Below, piece after piece: positions 37,684-51,900 of a stretch of 64,000 nucleotides of DNA. Under the pieces are notes generated by a model. It ran no database searches and was not told the origin of the DNA. It worked only from the letters and a program-made list of their open reading frames with translations. The stretch lies in NCBI GenBank assembly GCA_013396655.1, contig WBMV01004887.1:625978-689977 (forward strand). The letters are read 5' to 3'. The stretch's first letter is position 1. Every line of letters starts with the position of its first letter. Source of the stretch: Campylorhamphus procurvoides. Lineage: Eukaryota > Chordata > Aves > Passeriformes > Dendrocolaptidae. A program made the position numbers and the translations under genes.

Positions 37684-37990
37684 TGTTATTTTTAAGAACC
37701 GCCATATTGTGGCGGGGAGAGGGGGAGAAAGTCTCCCTTTTCCTCTTATGCACCAGCTTCTAGCCAGGAATATATAGATTCAACTGGAGAGAGAGGGTTA
37801 AGGGAGTGTAGAGGAAGGGAAAGTATGAGGGTGTACCGATTGTATTCTGTATCTCTTGTGCCTCAGATGTTACCTTTCACAGCATTGCACTGTATCCCCT
37901 ACAGCTGTGCTTTGAGCTGAACCAGAAGCTGTATGAAAGCAGCCTGGAGTACTCTTTCTTAATAAGACCTGAAGCATATCTAGCCTGCTT
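37684..37990 (+). mobile_element. Possible solo LTR-like block
   Basis: The block has a GC-rich palindrome (37699-37715), a TATA-like tatatag at 37771, and an AATAAG poly(A)-like hexamer at 37961 followed by a purine/pyrimidine switch. The order promoter-like then poly(A)-like, about 190 bases apart, fits a retroviral LTR. No flanking target-site duplication or internal retroviral sequence was found, so this is weak. Confidence 0.15.
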
Positions 37991-40900
37991 TTCTCTTGTT
38001 TCCCCTACCTCCCCTTCCAGCAGAAGAGAAAAATATGAAATTGAGTGGGTCTGCTTCCATGAATAATGCCCTGCAGCCTTCCTTGGATCTTGCTGTTTTG
38101 CCCACTCACATCCCAGTACTACAGTTTAGATGTGGGAACAGCCTGCCCTCCCCCCAAGAAACAGGAGATGATAGAAAAAGCCTGTGGTATGACACGTGAG
38201 CCAAAGGCAGGGACTGCAGATGTCACCAGTTCACGAACCAAGAGGACATCGCCACTGGCAGTATCTGTGCTAAATGCTTCTTGCCTACGTATTGCTGCTG
38301 GTGGAAGTGGTTGGTGCACTGTGGTCAGTAAGTCACTGGTGTCTCCAGCACTGCTGCCTCACACACACCACTCCAGTTTGCTTGCTGTAGCATAACTGAG
38401 ATTTCTCTATGCAGTGGGAGGAAGCTGAGCTGCAGCCTGTGCAGACATACACTAGGTAGATCAAACCACAGATAGGAAGTGTCTGCCATGAGAACACGGA
38501 GGCGCTGCCATCTGTGCAGGTGTCGTGCCATCAGCTGGCTGCACTCAGCAATGTCGGGGTGCCTGCCTGTGACTGTCACCTCTGGGAGCCAGCCTGCGTG
38601 GCTGCACTCACACCTCTGGCTGCAGGTCAGGCAGACCCAAGGAATAGGGAGGTGAACAACCCTGTGCCACATCTGCAGATGTCAATGAAAAGAGTGTTGT
38701 CTGGGCCAAAGGCACAGAGACTTTTTTCCAGTCTGTACTGCTGCTGTTCCCTTCTTGGGGGTTGGCACTGTCACCACAATCTAGCTGTGCTATCTCATTG
38801 CCTCAGTCAGTGTGTTGCATGGTACAACACAGTCCTTGAAGCCCAGACGTTGGGAGACAGGGCTCTGGGAAACAGGGAAACAAGGTCCTCGTTGTTGGCA
38901 CAGCTAGGGCTGACAAACTATCAGTGAGGGAAGTGGCCAAAACATGGAAAAGAAATAGTTCTTCAGTTCTTTGCCAGGAGATGATGTAGTTCTTCTAGTG
39001 TGGGTTGCCCTTAGAGAGTGTGTAACATCAAAGGTGTGACAATTTAGACATGGTTCTTCCCTTTGCCAAAGGGACACCCAACTGTGTTGTTCTTGGATCT
39101 ATTCTTTCAGCTCCACTCATCTCCCTGGGTTTACAGTGAGGTATATTTCACACATGGAAGTGTTTTGTCAGGCTGAATTCAATGATACCAGTGATTGCAC
39201 GAGATGATGAAAGGCATTAAAAGAATGAGGTTAAAATTCATCAAAATTTGTGTAGCACTGGAGAGTTTCAGGGAAGGAACTGGAAAATCACCCTGTTACA
39301 CTTCTCTCTTTAGTCTGAATTGCATTCAGGGGAGTATGTTATGGCATAACTGTGTGTATATGTATTATAACTTTTTTATGTACTTATACCTATATTTATC
39401 AATTATTTCAACAATGTGGGGAAAAATGTCACTGGACATATCTAGTATCTGCATCAATTTCTGTATCCTTTGCAAAGTAAGGACATTGGATTTATTTCTT
39501 TTTTTCTTTCCCAGAATGTAGCTAGTGGTAATCTTCCTCTTGTCCTGTAATCACAAGTAAATCTTCTGTTTTACTTAGTAATTGAAATTGGCATTTTTGC
39601 ATCTGCTGGTCCTGGGCACTGCACTGGAGGAATCAATATCATATGTGACAGTAACAATCGATTTGCAAGTACTGGCAGCGACACCGAGGATTTCAGGCCT
39701 CAAGGATCAAATACCTGAGTGAGCAGTAAAGTAATTTTAAAACAGGAATTATCGCAACTGTAACTTAATTATACTGTGAATTTGGCACCATCTCAGGCAG
39801 CACCTTAAATGATCCCATGCTTATTGCTTGCATTGGTACTGAGAGCTGAGGTTTGTAAGCTGGGCACGTTCTCAGTGCACAGAGGTACAACATATGCAGC
39901 TGCTGCTTGGTAGGGAACCTGAGATCAGTTCTGGGCTGCTCCTCACTCAAAGAGTGGTGCCTCGCTGAGCTGGCAGGGACAGGACAGTCTAATCCCTGAA
40001 GAAAGACTGAAAGGGTCGGGAAGAAGTTTCTTCAGTTGTCTCCTTTTAGTGAAACAATACATGAAGGTCAATCAGCAAGATTATTCTTAACTATTTTTAA
40101 TGAATGAATGTCTGTGGCAAGGTCATTAGATTTACAGATGCTGGTTCCTTCCTCCTTTGTCATGGTGGCAGGAGCTTTGTCTGATGAAATGTGCAATACA
40201 TGGCTCTTTCTCAAATTTTAGCTTCTAGTCTCAGTGGGATTGCAGAGGATCACAGCCTTTAGTGGCACATCCCAGGCTTCCTTAAAGCAAGGAAGGGCAG
40301 ATTAATGAAAGTTGGAGGAGGAAAGAGGACACCCAGAGATGTCTAGATCCAACCAGGTAATGCTTCTGTTGTTTTCAGCACTTCCAATCTAAGATGTTCC
40401 TGGCGTGCTATTCTTTTGCACATATTGGTACTATGCAACATGTCCTCTTCAGGTGAAGAAACAGGGATTAATGAGCCGCACAGAAACACTAGTTTGTCTG
40501 GGTTAGAGGAGATTATTTTTGCTTAGACTATTAACATAATTAATCTTGAGACTAGAAATGTTCATCTGGTATTTCAGACTCAATGATTTTTTTCAGAAGT
40601 TGTACCCAACACTATTGAAAGAGAATTTTGAAATGCATGTTTTATTTTCAAATTTATTAAAAGAGAATTTTGAAATAAATATTTTACTTTAAAATGTAAT
40701 TTCTGTTCTTTGAAAGCATTTAGAGGCTACAGTTATGTAGAAGGAATGGTAATATGTCATTCCTCTAATAATTTATCCCACTACAGTGTCTTGAGGGATC
40801 CCAAAGTGGTTGGTTCATCTGGGAGCTTCAAATCAAGGGCTGTATATAAGGTTTACTATGTTAAGGGACAGAAGGGAAGAAACACCCTCAAATAAGCTCA

Positions 40901-43900
40901 AATAAGTTACAGAGCTGTAATCTTTGGTTGGGTCTGTGCCCTCCTGTCCCATCACACTGTCTGGGTAAACATTTCTGTCTTTTAACTTTTCCTCTTTTCA
41001 CCATTGCTAAGTTTTTATCTCTCATAATAAAGAGCTGAAGTCAGGCCATTTGAACCATTTGTAACCATCAGAAGAGGACTGCTATGGATTTTGGAAAGTA
41101 CTCAGAGTAAGAAAACTGCTACCTGTAAGGGACAAATAGTTAAGGTATACAAGGTTCTTGTCCAGTTGGGGAAAGCCATTGTCCTTGCATTTTGTGGAGC
41201 AATAACTGGCTTGGAGGAGAAACTAGAAAAAGAAAAAAAAGTGGGGCTGATGAGTCCATCTGTACCCCATGAGACTCCTAAGAATGGGTATGAAGTTGCA
41301 TCTGTTTGTGTAGCTTTGCAACTCCAACCATGAAATAGTTTTCTTTCCTTATCCAGTCTTAAGGTTTGGGATCAGTGCAGTACAGTTTGTTCAGCTTGCA
41401 ACCAGCTGGACTTTTAAAATTCTCTTTCAAGACTTCTACAGTTACAAATATATCTGAAAAGGTATAAAATATTAAGGTACTGGTGATAAAATGAGTGTGC
41501 AGACTGAAGCTGTAATGGGAAAAAGCATTTGTAAAAGTGTTATTGGGATATAGTTTGTGTTGTTCTTTGATTTGGTTTAAGGGAATTCAGAAACTCTTCT
41601 GGAAACTTTTTTTTTTTTTTAATGTGGAGCTGCTAAGTGAACTTGTTGTAGCAATTTTCCAAAATAGAGCATTGAGCTTTATAACCTTAGACATGAGGTT
41701 TTATTTCCAGCTCTTTGAGAGGAATAGGAGGAGCAGCTTTCCTTCTGACATTTACTTTAATTCATAAAAATTAAGGCATCTGCCAAAATATCCTGAATTG
41801 TGGAGGAGGTAAGAATTGGGCCACGGAGAAAGATTAATGTTGAACAAAAATATTTGCCAGTAGTTTTACATGAGAAGAGAAAAATGGTATATGCTGCAGA
41901 AGAACAGGCTGGCTGTGGAGGTTTTTTTACAACAATTACTGGCTCATTATTTCATGGAGATGGGAGTTGGCATCAGGGTAATTTTCTTTGTACTTGCTTG
42001 CTCTTCATCTCCATGACTTATACATCATCCAATCCTGATGTCCTGCCCTTTTGATGGGGTTACTTTGATTTATTTCAGGCACCTTTATGGTTAGGGAGAG
42101 GTGAGACCAAATTCTCATCAGACAGACCTTCCACAGGGATCATATCTTATAAATGCAAAAATCTTCCAACAACTCTCTAGCAGCAGCCATGGCAGAAACC
42201 TTCTATCTGTTCCTTTAGGTGGAAGGAGGGAGTTCTGCAACTCGCAGACTCCTTCAGATGGAGTTTTGTACCCTCCAGGGTGGAGTATGCAATTTGACAG
42301 AGGTGGAGCTGCTCCACCAACTGGTGACAGCTGTGGGATTCAGGGCCTGTCACTGGAGAGCAGTGAAGCACCCACCTCTTAAGGGATGCCTGAGGGTATC
42401 AGAATAGGGAAGGAGAGCTGACGGTTAAAAGGGAGATGATGTCAGTGAAACTGCCTACAGATTTAACAAGGATTTGATTTCTGTTTCCCAGAACAGCCAC
42501 TCACCTACAGAAACAACAACAAAGCATCCTCAAAAGATCCAAGCGCAACAGTCTTAGATGTCACAGTGTGCCACAGTCATTGGCACAGTCCCAAGCTTGA
42601 TGTTGGCTTCATCTATGTACCAGAAAGCACTTACGCAGCCCATAGCACACTCAACAGTGGCATATCTGGGTGCAGATTTACAGGCAGAGCAGCTGCAGAT
42701 TTCAAGAGTCACATATGCTTTCCTCTGCCTCTCCACCTGGGAGTTTTACCTTCTACACCGTTCCCGTGAGCACCATCTTGCAATCCAGTGACAAGATTAC
42801 ACTGAGGACTGACTGTGCAAGTGGGAACGCCACCTTTATATCCTTCCTCTGCTTCCCAGGGCCAGCTGGGGATGTGTTCAGCCTCTGAGCTAATTAATTA
42901 TGCTCTTTTGAAATAACCTTTTAGTCATTTATTACCGTTCGGTGTATTTCTTCTTTGGGATGCAGGAGCACATCTGGAACCGGCATAATTCCCTGTCTGT
43001 GGAGGAATGCAATGATGTCTGTTTTAGAAAAGTTTTACGGCTCCTTTTCACTAGGAGACATGACAAAGAGTCCTTGTGGGCAATGATCTGCCCTTTACTC
43101 TGTCGCAGTGTAACATGCTGCTGTGAGATACTGATGCATAACTAGGCACCGGTCTGACTAGCATGAGAAAGCAGATAAGATGTAATTTTTTTTTTTTAGA
43201 TTGCATTTAGTATTTTAAAATTATACTATCCCTATGAAAATAACATCCACACTTCGACAAAATAGGAATCAATTTATTAATTTCGAAATTCTTTTAGAGA
43301 GATGCGCATTTAAACTGTTGCATATGGGCGTTCTCCAACAAGCAATACTGGCTTTTTGGCTGTGCGCTTCCAAGTGCCAGTAATGACGCAGGATGCTTCT
43401 TTTTTAAAACAGTATATTTGAGACAAAAGCTTCTCTGCTCTTCTATGGTAGTGGCTTCTCTTTTATTCTGGATGTGTTCAGTATTTTCTTGTTGGCAGTA
43501 ATGTCTCTCTGTTGGAATAAAGTGCATCTTTCAGCATCTTCAAAGTGGCCACTCACCCTAGGATGCTCTGAAATTATTTTTTACATCCTGCAGAACAGCT
43601 ATTTGGAGGGTGCAAAAACTTACCTGGCAGAGTGCCATCTCCTCCAGCAGCACGAGTGCTCTGAATGCCACTGCCACTCCCCAGTGGTGAATTATACTGT
43701 GGTGTGGCAAGGTGAAAGCAAGAGTCACTCCTTTAGTTCAGCTAACATAATAAAGGCATTTTTGTTTTCGTGTGGATCTAAGGATGTCTCTCTGACTATG
43801 AAAATGTTAAAAATTATAGTATTCAATTTGGCAATTGTTTAATGTCTAGAAATAACTGTAAGGTTTGAATTCCCTCAAGGACAGATGTGAACTGGGGCAA

Positions 43901-45069
43901 GGAAAACTTGTGTCCCTGATGAAGCTGCTCATTTAATATCAGTAACTGAAGAGGTTTGAGTTTGTGATTGGTGAGCTAGAGTCTCTGCCCAGAATTAAAA
44001 CCATCTACGTGAATGCACACAAATATGTTGCCTAATTCTGAAATGCTTTGTTAAAGATGATTGTTACTCATTTTCGTTATTAGATTTTAGCCTTTCCTAA
44101 GAAGATTTACTGTTGAATAATGATGATTTAAATTATAATGATTACTTAAACCCTGGGCAGCCTGAACTCCATTGAAGCAACCTGGCATATTCAATATTGT
44201 ACTTACCTGGGGTGACAGTAAGAATTGCAGCACAAAAGGTGATGCTGATAACAGACACTAGACTGTGAAGGGCTAATATGCTTAGCTGAGCTATCAGAGA
44301 ATTCTCATCCTGCAAGCACTAGGAAGCAGACTGGGAGTGGAGAGAATTAAGGAATCCATGTAGCATTGGCTGTGTAAACTCTCCTTTCCCTGAAGAAAGA
44401 TAGGGAGACTTGCCAGGTGCCTGCATGCTGTTCCCAGGAGCAAGGTGTTTGCTTCAAAATTGAATTGAACACTACAGTGTTTCCCAGAGACTGAGAGGCA
44501 TTAATGATGTAACGTAGAAGGTCTTCACAGGAGCTTTGCTACTGGATGGGAAAAGATATGACTTTGGGTTTTTATGGAAATTTGTAATATCTTTTGACAT
44601 TGGCAATCGGGGATCAAGCAAGATGGGGTTTGTGTCTTGTTAACTAACTGTTTCTTTGAAGGAGGTTTCAGGGTGACATAGGAAGCTGGGTTTGAGGCAA
44701 TATTATCTCCTTTCCTGTTTAAGCCCCCAGCTTGAGAAGGAGTCTGGTTTGTCTCTGAAAGGCAGGAAGCAACACCTGCAAGGCAACAAATGAAAATAAT
44801 GTCACAGAAAAGGAATGTATCACAGATGGGGTGTGGGGGATGTTTTAATTATGTGGGTCAGAGTGTAAATGGCTCAGCATAAATAAAATCATGCATTTTT
44901 ATGTACTCTTCAAATGGGACTGTGCCAGAAGAACATCTGAACTGACAAACCAAAGACCAACCACCCTGTTTACTGCTCAGGGACTTTGTCAGATAGAGGT
45001 GGTGCTTTTAGATATGGTGATACTGAATAGATTATTTCTCATGAATGTGTTCAGTCACTTTTTGTGTGT
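37991..45069. other. Intergenic stretch with no recognised gene
   Basis: An imperfect direct repeat at 40618-40680 is the only structure noted. No exon with family similarity was found. Confidence 0.55.
40618..40677. repeat. Imperfect 42-bp-spaced direct repeat
   Basis: The motif aaagagaattttgaaat occurs at 40618 and again at 40660, with AT-rich spacer sequence that is only loosely similar. Confidence 0.7.
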
Positions 45070-45905
45070 AGGTACATGTCTCTTGTTCATAACATCCTTT
45101 GGCAAGGAGTTCCACAGTTCATCTATGCCTTAATGAAAGGGCTACCATTTTGGGCTCTTTTGATCTGTCAGCTTTGTTTGCCTTTGTATTCAGGTCGTCC
45201 CCTATCCACTCTCTTCTTATTTTACTTGTGATTTTTAGGTGTCTAATGTCTGTCTCTAGCTTTTACAGTTCTGTTGCATAATTCTGGGGATAGTTTGGAG
45301 CAGGGGAAAAGGCATGTCAGAACATGATGCAATATTGAAAAGGTGGGCACACCATAAATGTATACAGTGGCATAATTCCCTTTGGCCTCTATTCCTCTCC
45401 CAATTGGTCATGCCATTAAATTTGCTTTCTGGACACTGATGAGCAATGAACTGACATTTTCACTGTTCTCTTATGATGCTAGGCCCTTGCTTCAAAGGAC
45501 TGAGTGTCATCTCAAGGCTACTCACAGTGTGTGTAAAGTTGCTTGTTGTCCTCATGGGTGGTTCTTTACTTACAGTGGTTCTACCCCTTCTGCCTTTTTA
45601 TAACCCTTGAGTATTCTGGCAACTCTTTGTGGTCAGTCTTTAATAATCTGATAAATTTATGCTTCTCAGCAAAGACTGTCATTACAGGACACCTTCTTTT
45701 TCTAGGTCATTTCTGTATATCTTGAATGGGACATATCCCAGTGCAGATTCCAAAGGGACTTTTTTGGTGATCACCTTCTACTACAAAACTCCTTTTTCTT
45801 CTCTTTTACATGTTACATGATCATTTGAGAAGTGTTATACCGTGGTAGGTTACTTTCTTTTAGAATCTTGGTTGAAGATCTTATTGAATTCCTTTGTATT
45901 TATAG
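45070..45905 (-). mobile_element. Old, diverged CR1-type LINE, antisense
   Basis: Read on the plus strand, the order of diagnostic words matches the reverse complement of an ancient CR1: aaggagttccacag (about 45104), the word group aaaaggtgggcacaccataaa (about 45338), gaatgggacatatcccagtg then attccaaagggac (about 45724-45760), and ttggttgaagatcttattga (about 45868). Similarity is patchy with many indels, so the copy is old. No frame remains. Confidence 0.75.
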
Positions 45906-48900
45906 AGAAGGAAGAGTTGAGATTCCCACAGAGAGTGCTCCAGCTGTGCCGTGCCACAACTGGGGAAGAGCTGACTGCTATCAAGTAGTTCCTTAGAATA
46001 ATTTCAGGGAAACTGTGATGAATAGCAATTTGCAATCACTATAGCAAATTGCACGTAAGTTGCTAGTTCTGGGTTTATTTTCTCCTAATAGAACATCAAG
46101 AATCAAAAAGAAAGTTGTTTTGTTATTCTGGTGCTGGACTAGCCAAGAAAAATGAGATTTGATATTGCAATTCATAGGACAGTCCTTCTGATGTACTTAC
46201 GTGGGAAGAGAGGGTGGCTCAACTATAAATATTAACTGCTAAACTATCTTAACTGATCAAGAATATAGAGTTTACATGGCTATAATCTTAATTTTATGCT
46301 TATTCTATGCATTCAGAAGGGGCTCTGCATTCTAAGAAATTGAACTTGGAACAGTCTCATTTCCTTGCTGATATAATAATTCTGAAATTAAAAAAAAAAA
46401 GGCATTTCTGAATCATGAACAGGGTGACCAGAGGATAAAGTTTGATCTGCAGATAAACCACATGGTATTGTATTTTAATTATGTCACTCCCTTCCCATTA
46501 CACACAGAGGGACTGTTAAGGACTCATTTCTCAATACTAAGTGACCCCAGGTGGCATTGTGGATGACCCAGGTCTCCTCCTTCGTCTTCTCCAGTGATGC
46601 ATGTTAAGGCCACTTGGATGTTTACGTGGTGTAAAATGTGTGACTGAAATAAAACTGCAAGACAGACTGCCAACTAGAGAGACACTGACCCCACAGGGGA
46701 AAAGTTTAATAAATGAGATGAAAATTAATGATCCTTCCCCATATATTATTGACTTATTCTAACTTTAGTGCTATCGGTAGAGAATTTTGTGCAGTTTTGT
46801 TAAAAATAGAGAGGTGAATGAGTGCTATTGACTGACATCAGAAAAGGATATTGCAATAACCCTCTGCATGTTCAGAAATTTAAGACGCTGAATCATCTGA
46901 CTTGACTAGATAAATTACTTGAAGCCCATCTCCTTGCCTAATAAATGAAATTATGTAAGTCTTGTCAGTTATGGTACAGTTCAGTAAAGTTAGAAAGGCT
47001 TGAAATGTATTCAGCCTGCTGTATGGTCTAGAGAACCCTGCTGCCAGAAAGTTATCTACAAGTAGTAATATTGATGGAAGAGGTAAGTAAAAGAAAAAAA
47101 GAATTAAAATAGTGCAGCAGCGTAGCACATCACTTTCCGACCTGCCTTGGCAATCCATAACAATATGGGAAACACTGTGTTCAGGTAATTGTTACAGTTT
47201 CTCAAGATAAATAAATTTGGAAAAATTAAGTGCGGGTGACATGAAGGCAATAGGAGCAGTTTATCAAGCCAGTTCTCTTGGTTCTTTCTGAAACGAGGCA
47301 CTACAGGAAAAAAGGCTCTTTTCTCTGATGAAGTTGAGAATGCCTTAGCACCCCCTGAGATTTTCTTTTATTACTGAATTTAAAAAATATGATAAACCAG
47401 CTTGTTTAAGAAAACTAAATTGTCATGGATTAGAATGTCTTATTCTCCTGCTAAATGGACTGTGTTTACAGAGAATGGAGACTTCTCTTCTTGTAACTTA
47501 GTTACAGTCAGGAAGACCCTGATGGCTTCATTACGTTTGAGTCAGGACAACTGTGCAAAGTTTATGTCCAGGAGGACAATGAAGGTCTCTTTGTCATAGG
47601 GAAATTGTAAATAAAGTTTAGAAGATAGGAACCTCTTAGCAATTTTATTTAACTCTCAGCAACTTGGTGAGAATGGTAGGAAATAAATCAAACACAACTA
47701 CAAAACAGGAGTGGCAGAATGCTCTTGAAAATCACATTGTTTTATAATTTGGACACTTTTTAAAACACTTTATAACTGTTGAGGTTGATTTTTTTTATTG
47801 TCCAGTATCAGTATGCCATTGTCAAGATAAGGAAAACCATCCATTCACAATGCATCAAGATGTTCTCAGACAATCTTCTTTTATAGGATCAGAGAATGAT
47901 TTGATGCTAAAAGTTCCTAGCCACCAAAACTAGGAAAAAGTTTTCTTGCAATAGCATCTGGCAAAAAAGTGTGAAACTTAAACCAAATTTGGTTGCAATC
48001 TAGTATCTGTACAATAAAACATAATATGAATCATGTTACCTTATTTTTCACTAGCTGTTGTGCCAGTGTTGCCATTATGGTGTTCTAATATAGTGCCCAA
48101 TTTGCTGAAAAAGCTTTTCCTCCTGTATTTCAGTGTGAGACAAATAAGTTCTTGCATGACGTCAGTACTTCGGGATTTTATGGTCAGTGCTGTAGGAGGT
48201 GAGCTGAAATGATCAAATTATTGCAAATTAATCTGCAGCTTCTAAACACAGGCCTCTCATAATGATGCATTGTCCTGTGATCTTATGCAGCAAATAAATG
48301 TATTAGTCTTGGTCAGACAACAGGGATGACAGTTGATTCAATTCTTTTTTATATCAGAAAAGAGGGCAATGAAACTGTCCAAAAACTTCAGGAAAAATTA
48401 CTCTCTTGCAAAGTTTAGTGACATTTATGCCATGTGTTGGTAACTGGCTTAAAGGCAGTAGGTCAGTTGAATCCCAGAAGGTGAAAGTCATTCAGAGCTG
48501 TGTTTTTTTGCCTGAAAACATTCATTGTAAGATTTGTATGCACCTATGGGATTGCAGAACATGCTTTATATTATTTCCTGAAGAAAATATTTTCTGCTGC
48601 TCCTCTAGACAACAGCCTTGAAACTTTTTCTGAGAAAATATTTCAATGTTAAGTTCTGACTCATGGCATGAGAGGAAGATGATATGTCTTGCATGCTTGT
48701 TCTGTCCTTTGAGAAGGTAATTCCAAGGCCCTCACTGAAAGCATTTGTAAAATGGCATGTTTCTTTGTCCATCCCCAGTAAGCCCTGAACACTGGCTGCC
48801 ATTGTATTTTTGACAAGAGAATTCTGGAGGAAGAACACCCAGAATTAATAGAGAAAGTTTTTCATAGTCTTAACAGACCTGTTATTACTGAAAAGGCACA

Positions 48901-51900
48901 ATATATTTTCTTACTAAATAGTGTAGTGCACTGTTGAGTGACACAGAAACTGTTGATTAGTTTTCAGTCTCCTTTTAATTCCAACTATAAAATTGTAAAT
49001 GCTTTAATACATCATAATACAGGTGATTTAGGAAAAGATTTGGCATGAAAACAAATACCCATCTTAGTTTGAAAATAATGAACAAAAATCAACCAGTAAA
49101 ATTGATTTTACACAGCCTCTTGCAAAGAAGTTATTCTGATGATTCTGTTGTGGTTCTCAGTGGAGCAACTCTCATCAACACACTAAGTCCCAGCCAGAGT
49201 AGAGGGTATTATGCATTAACAATGAAGTAAAATGTCAAGATTCTGGTTACTGCTTGTTTATAAACTAAGCCACAAGCCTCAAAGCTTTAAGTCAAAGAAG
49301 ATGTGTGTGTATATACACGTACATATAAGAAATATCCTAATCAGTTGAGAGTACCACAGATGCACAGAAGTGGTTGACATGTGTATGCTGTGAAATCTAA
49401 TGAGCAATCTTACTGTTGCTGATGAAGATCTTGTCAAGACTGAACAATTTATTCATCATCACTGTGTCCGTACCAGTGACAGCACAACTGTTAAAACCAC
49501 CAGATTAGTTCTATTTTCCCCTAAAAAGTAAAACAGTAGAAAACATTCCACCCACTCATCCCACACTGATACATCATACTCACTGAGCAGCCCTAAAAGT
49601 TAGCTGCTGGCAGCAAATGGTCTTAAATGTGATCATCAGCAAACTCAGAGCCATGTGGAGAAGGAAAGGTAGAGAGAGATTTCCAGCCTGCACAGAAAAC
49701 TCTCACAAAGTAAGAATCATTGGAAGCTGCTTTCATAAAAATACTAAAGAGCCATATATAAATCCAGAGGCTGCCCCAGAGCATTGTGCTGTCTCACTGT
49801 CATAGACTGTAAAACACAATGTGCAGCTGGTAGGTATGCAGAGAGAGTGTGGTAAATTAAAGAGCAGTAAACACGTCTACTTGGCATACAAGGGATATGT
49901 GCAAATTTTAGAGGACCTGTGTAAAAATTGAGTAAAAGCCATTTTTTTCCTCAACTATGCAACAGAAGGTACCATCTGCAGAAATCCAAGAGCCATATAG
50001 CATATGGTAGTATTTTTTCGTTCTTTAAATGCTAGGAAGTCTGTTAGTGTGGTTCCTATCCCTTACTAGTTTCCCTCAGTCACTTTTTCATGTCAGTTCT
50101 GACAACACAGCTATCGTAAGAGGTACAGGCTGTAGATACAGGCTTGTCATGACTGATGTCAGAAGGCCCCAGCACAAGGAGTTTCTCAGACCTTGCACTG
50201 GCAGCTCCAAACATGGAATATCCCCTGTCAGCTTGTGCACCACTGCACCTTCTGTGGTATAGTTTGGTTGTGTTCATGGGGTAGTCTGGCTACAGAAGTA
50301 CGAAGTGTAGATTTGCACATAACTTAGAGCTACAGTCTAATTAAGGCCACCTTAGGATTGTGAGGAGAAAGGTCTGTATATGGGGAGGCAACTTAATTTG
50401 TCATGCAAGAGAGGGCAAGTGATCCTGTGGAGTTCCTTCTAATAGCTGCAATGTAATTCTGGGCTGCACAAGCTGATGCCATGTGAGTCCCTGCACCTGT
50501 GGTTTAGACAGACCTGTGCCACTGCTTGCTCTTGATTGCTGATTTGCTTTAGCTTCTCATTGTAGGCATACACTGCGTTGTTCTGCATGCACTGCTAACC
50601 AGAGCTTACTTTCAGAAAGCTAGATTTTTTTCAGAGATTGTCTCTGTAAGCAATTTCTCCAGTAGCCTGACATGCCATATCCCATTAAAGATTACAAAAC
50701 AGAGCCAGCAAGGGATTTTTTTTTTAAAAATAAGGTTTAAGCTTATATCTTGATTTCAGAATGTGCAAGTGAAGAAAATCTTGCCTTCAATAATTATGTT
50801 GCTGAAAGAAATAGAGCTCAGAGATAATAGAAAGGCCAATGTAGTAATTGCTTGTAGTACTAAACAGTTGATACAGTGGGAAATTTGAATTGCTTAATGA
50901 ACTGATTTAAAGGCAGATATGATGTGTCCTATAACCATGACTGCAAATGTTCTGCTAGGCACCCCATTTGAGACAGGTTTTTAATTCTCTCTTTTTTCTA
51001 TTTTCTGCCACTTATAGAAAGATGAGGCAATAATATCCTTCAGTAATGGAAAGACATGATATGACTGTACAAATCCATACATTTTGAAAAAGCTTTAAGC
51101 ATCTGAAATTTGGGTAGACATTTACACTCAGGACCCTCATGCTCCAGTGTCAGCAGAAAACACATCCAAGAGTCTTCTTAGGTAACAATATGCATATCCT
51201 AGCTCATGCCTTCTGGCTTTCTCATGCTGGAGTCTGAGCAATGTCATTGATGCTGATTGTTTTCATCTCCAGTTGGGTGGCTCTCATTCTTCACTGGACT
51301 CCAGTTCTCATGCTAGTACTTTCTAATATGTATGCTGGCCTACCCACCCAAAACTTTCCTACAGAAGATCTGATACCGGGAACTGCTGCTTTTATTATTC
51401 ACCTTCATTAAACTCATCTCCTTCCTTTCTCCTCCTCCATTTTCCTTCTCCTCCCTCCCCCCAAACACTCATTTCTTTTGATACTAGAAAATGGCAGAGA
51501 CAGTTACACAGGCAAATGTGTCATCAGCCAAGCTTCTGCCATTCCAGGAAGCTCTGTAAATCTCCTGAGTTAAAAAAACAGATTGTGTGTGAAGTGCTGG
51601 CTGCAGCTTCTTTGCTGGACCCTCCTCAGCTTTGCCCTCAAAAGGAGGTGGCAGCTGTCACCTTCTACAAGCAGGGGAGCAGGCTTGCTGTGAAAATATC
51701 AAGGTTATTAAAGACTAAATGCTTGAAAGCTGGGATGCTAAATTCTTCTGTAGATTTTCAGGAGACTGTGTGGCTTTCAAGAGTGCTGGCAGTGTTCGAA
51801 TTCAGCATTTCTGTCCAAGCTGGGGCAGGTGGGCTCCAAGAGCACAGTTCACTCTGCTTTGTGTGCCCAGACCTCTGCCCCAGCTGCATGTTTAGATGAG

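Noticed and set aside
47876..47930. CR1-like word 'atcagagaatgatttg'
   Set aside because: The match is too short and the following sequence does not continue as CR1.
51516..51899. 127-codon Cys-containing plus-strand frame, with a good Kozak ATG nearby at 51491
   Set aside because: No domain recognised, no donor at a sensible place, and length is within chance expectation for 64 kb.
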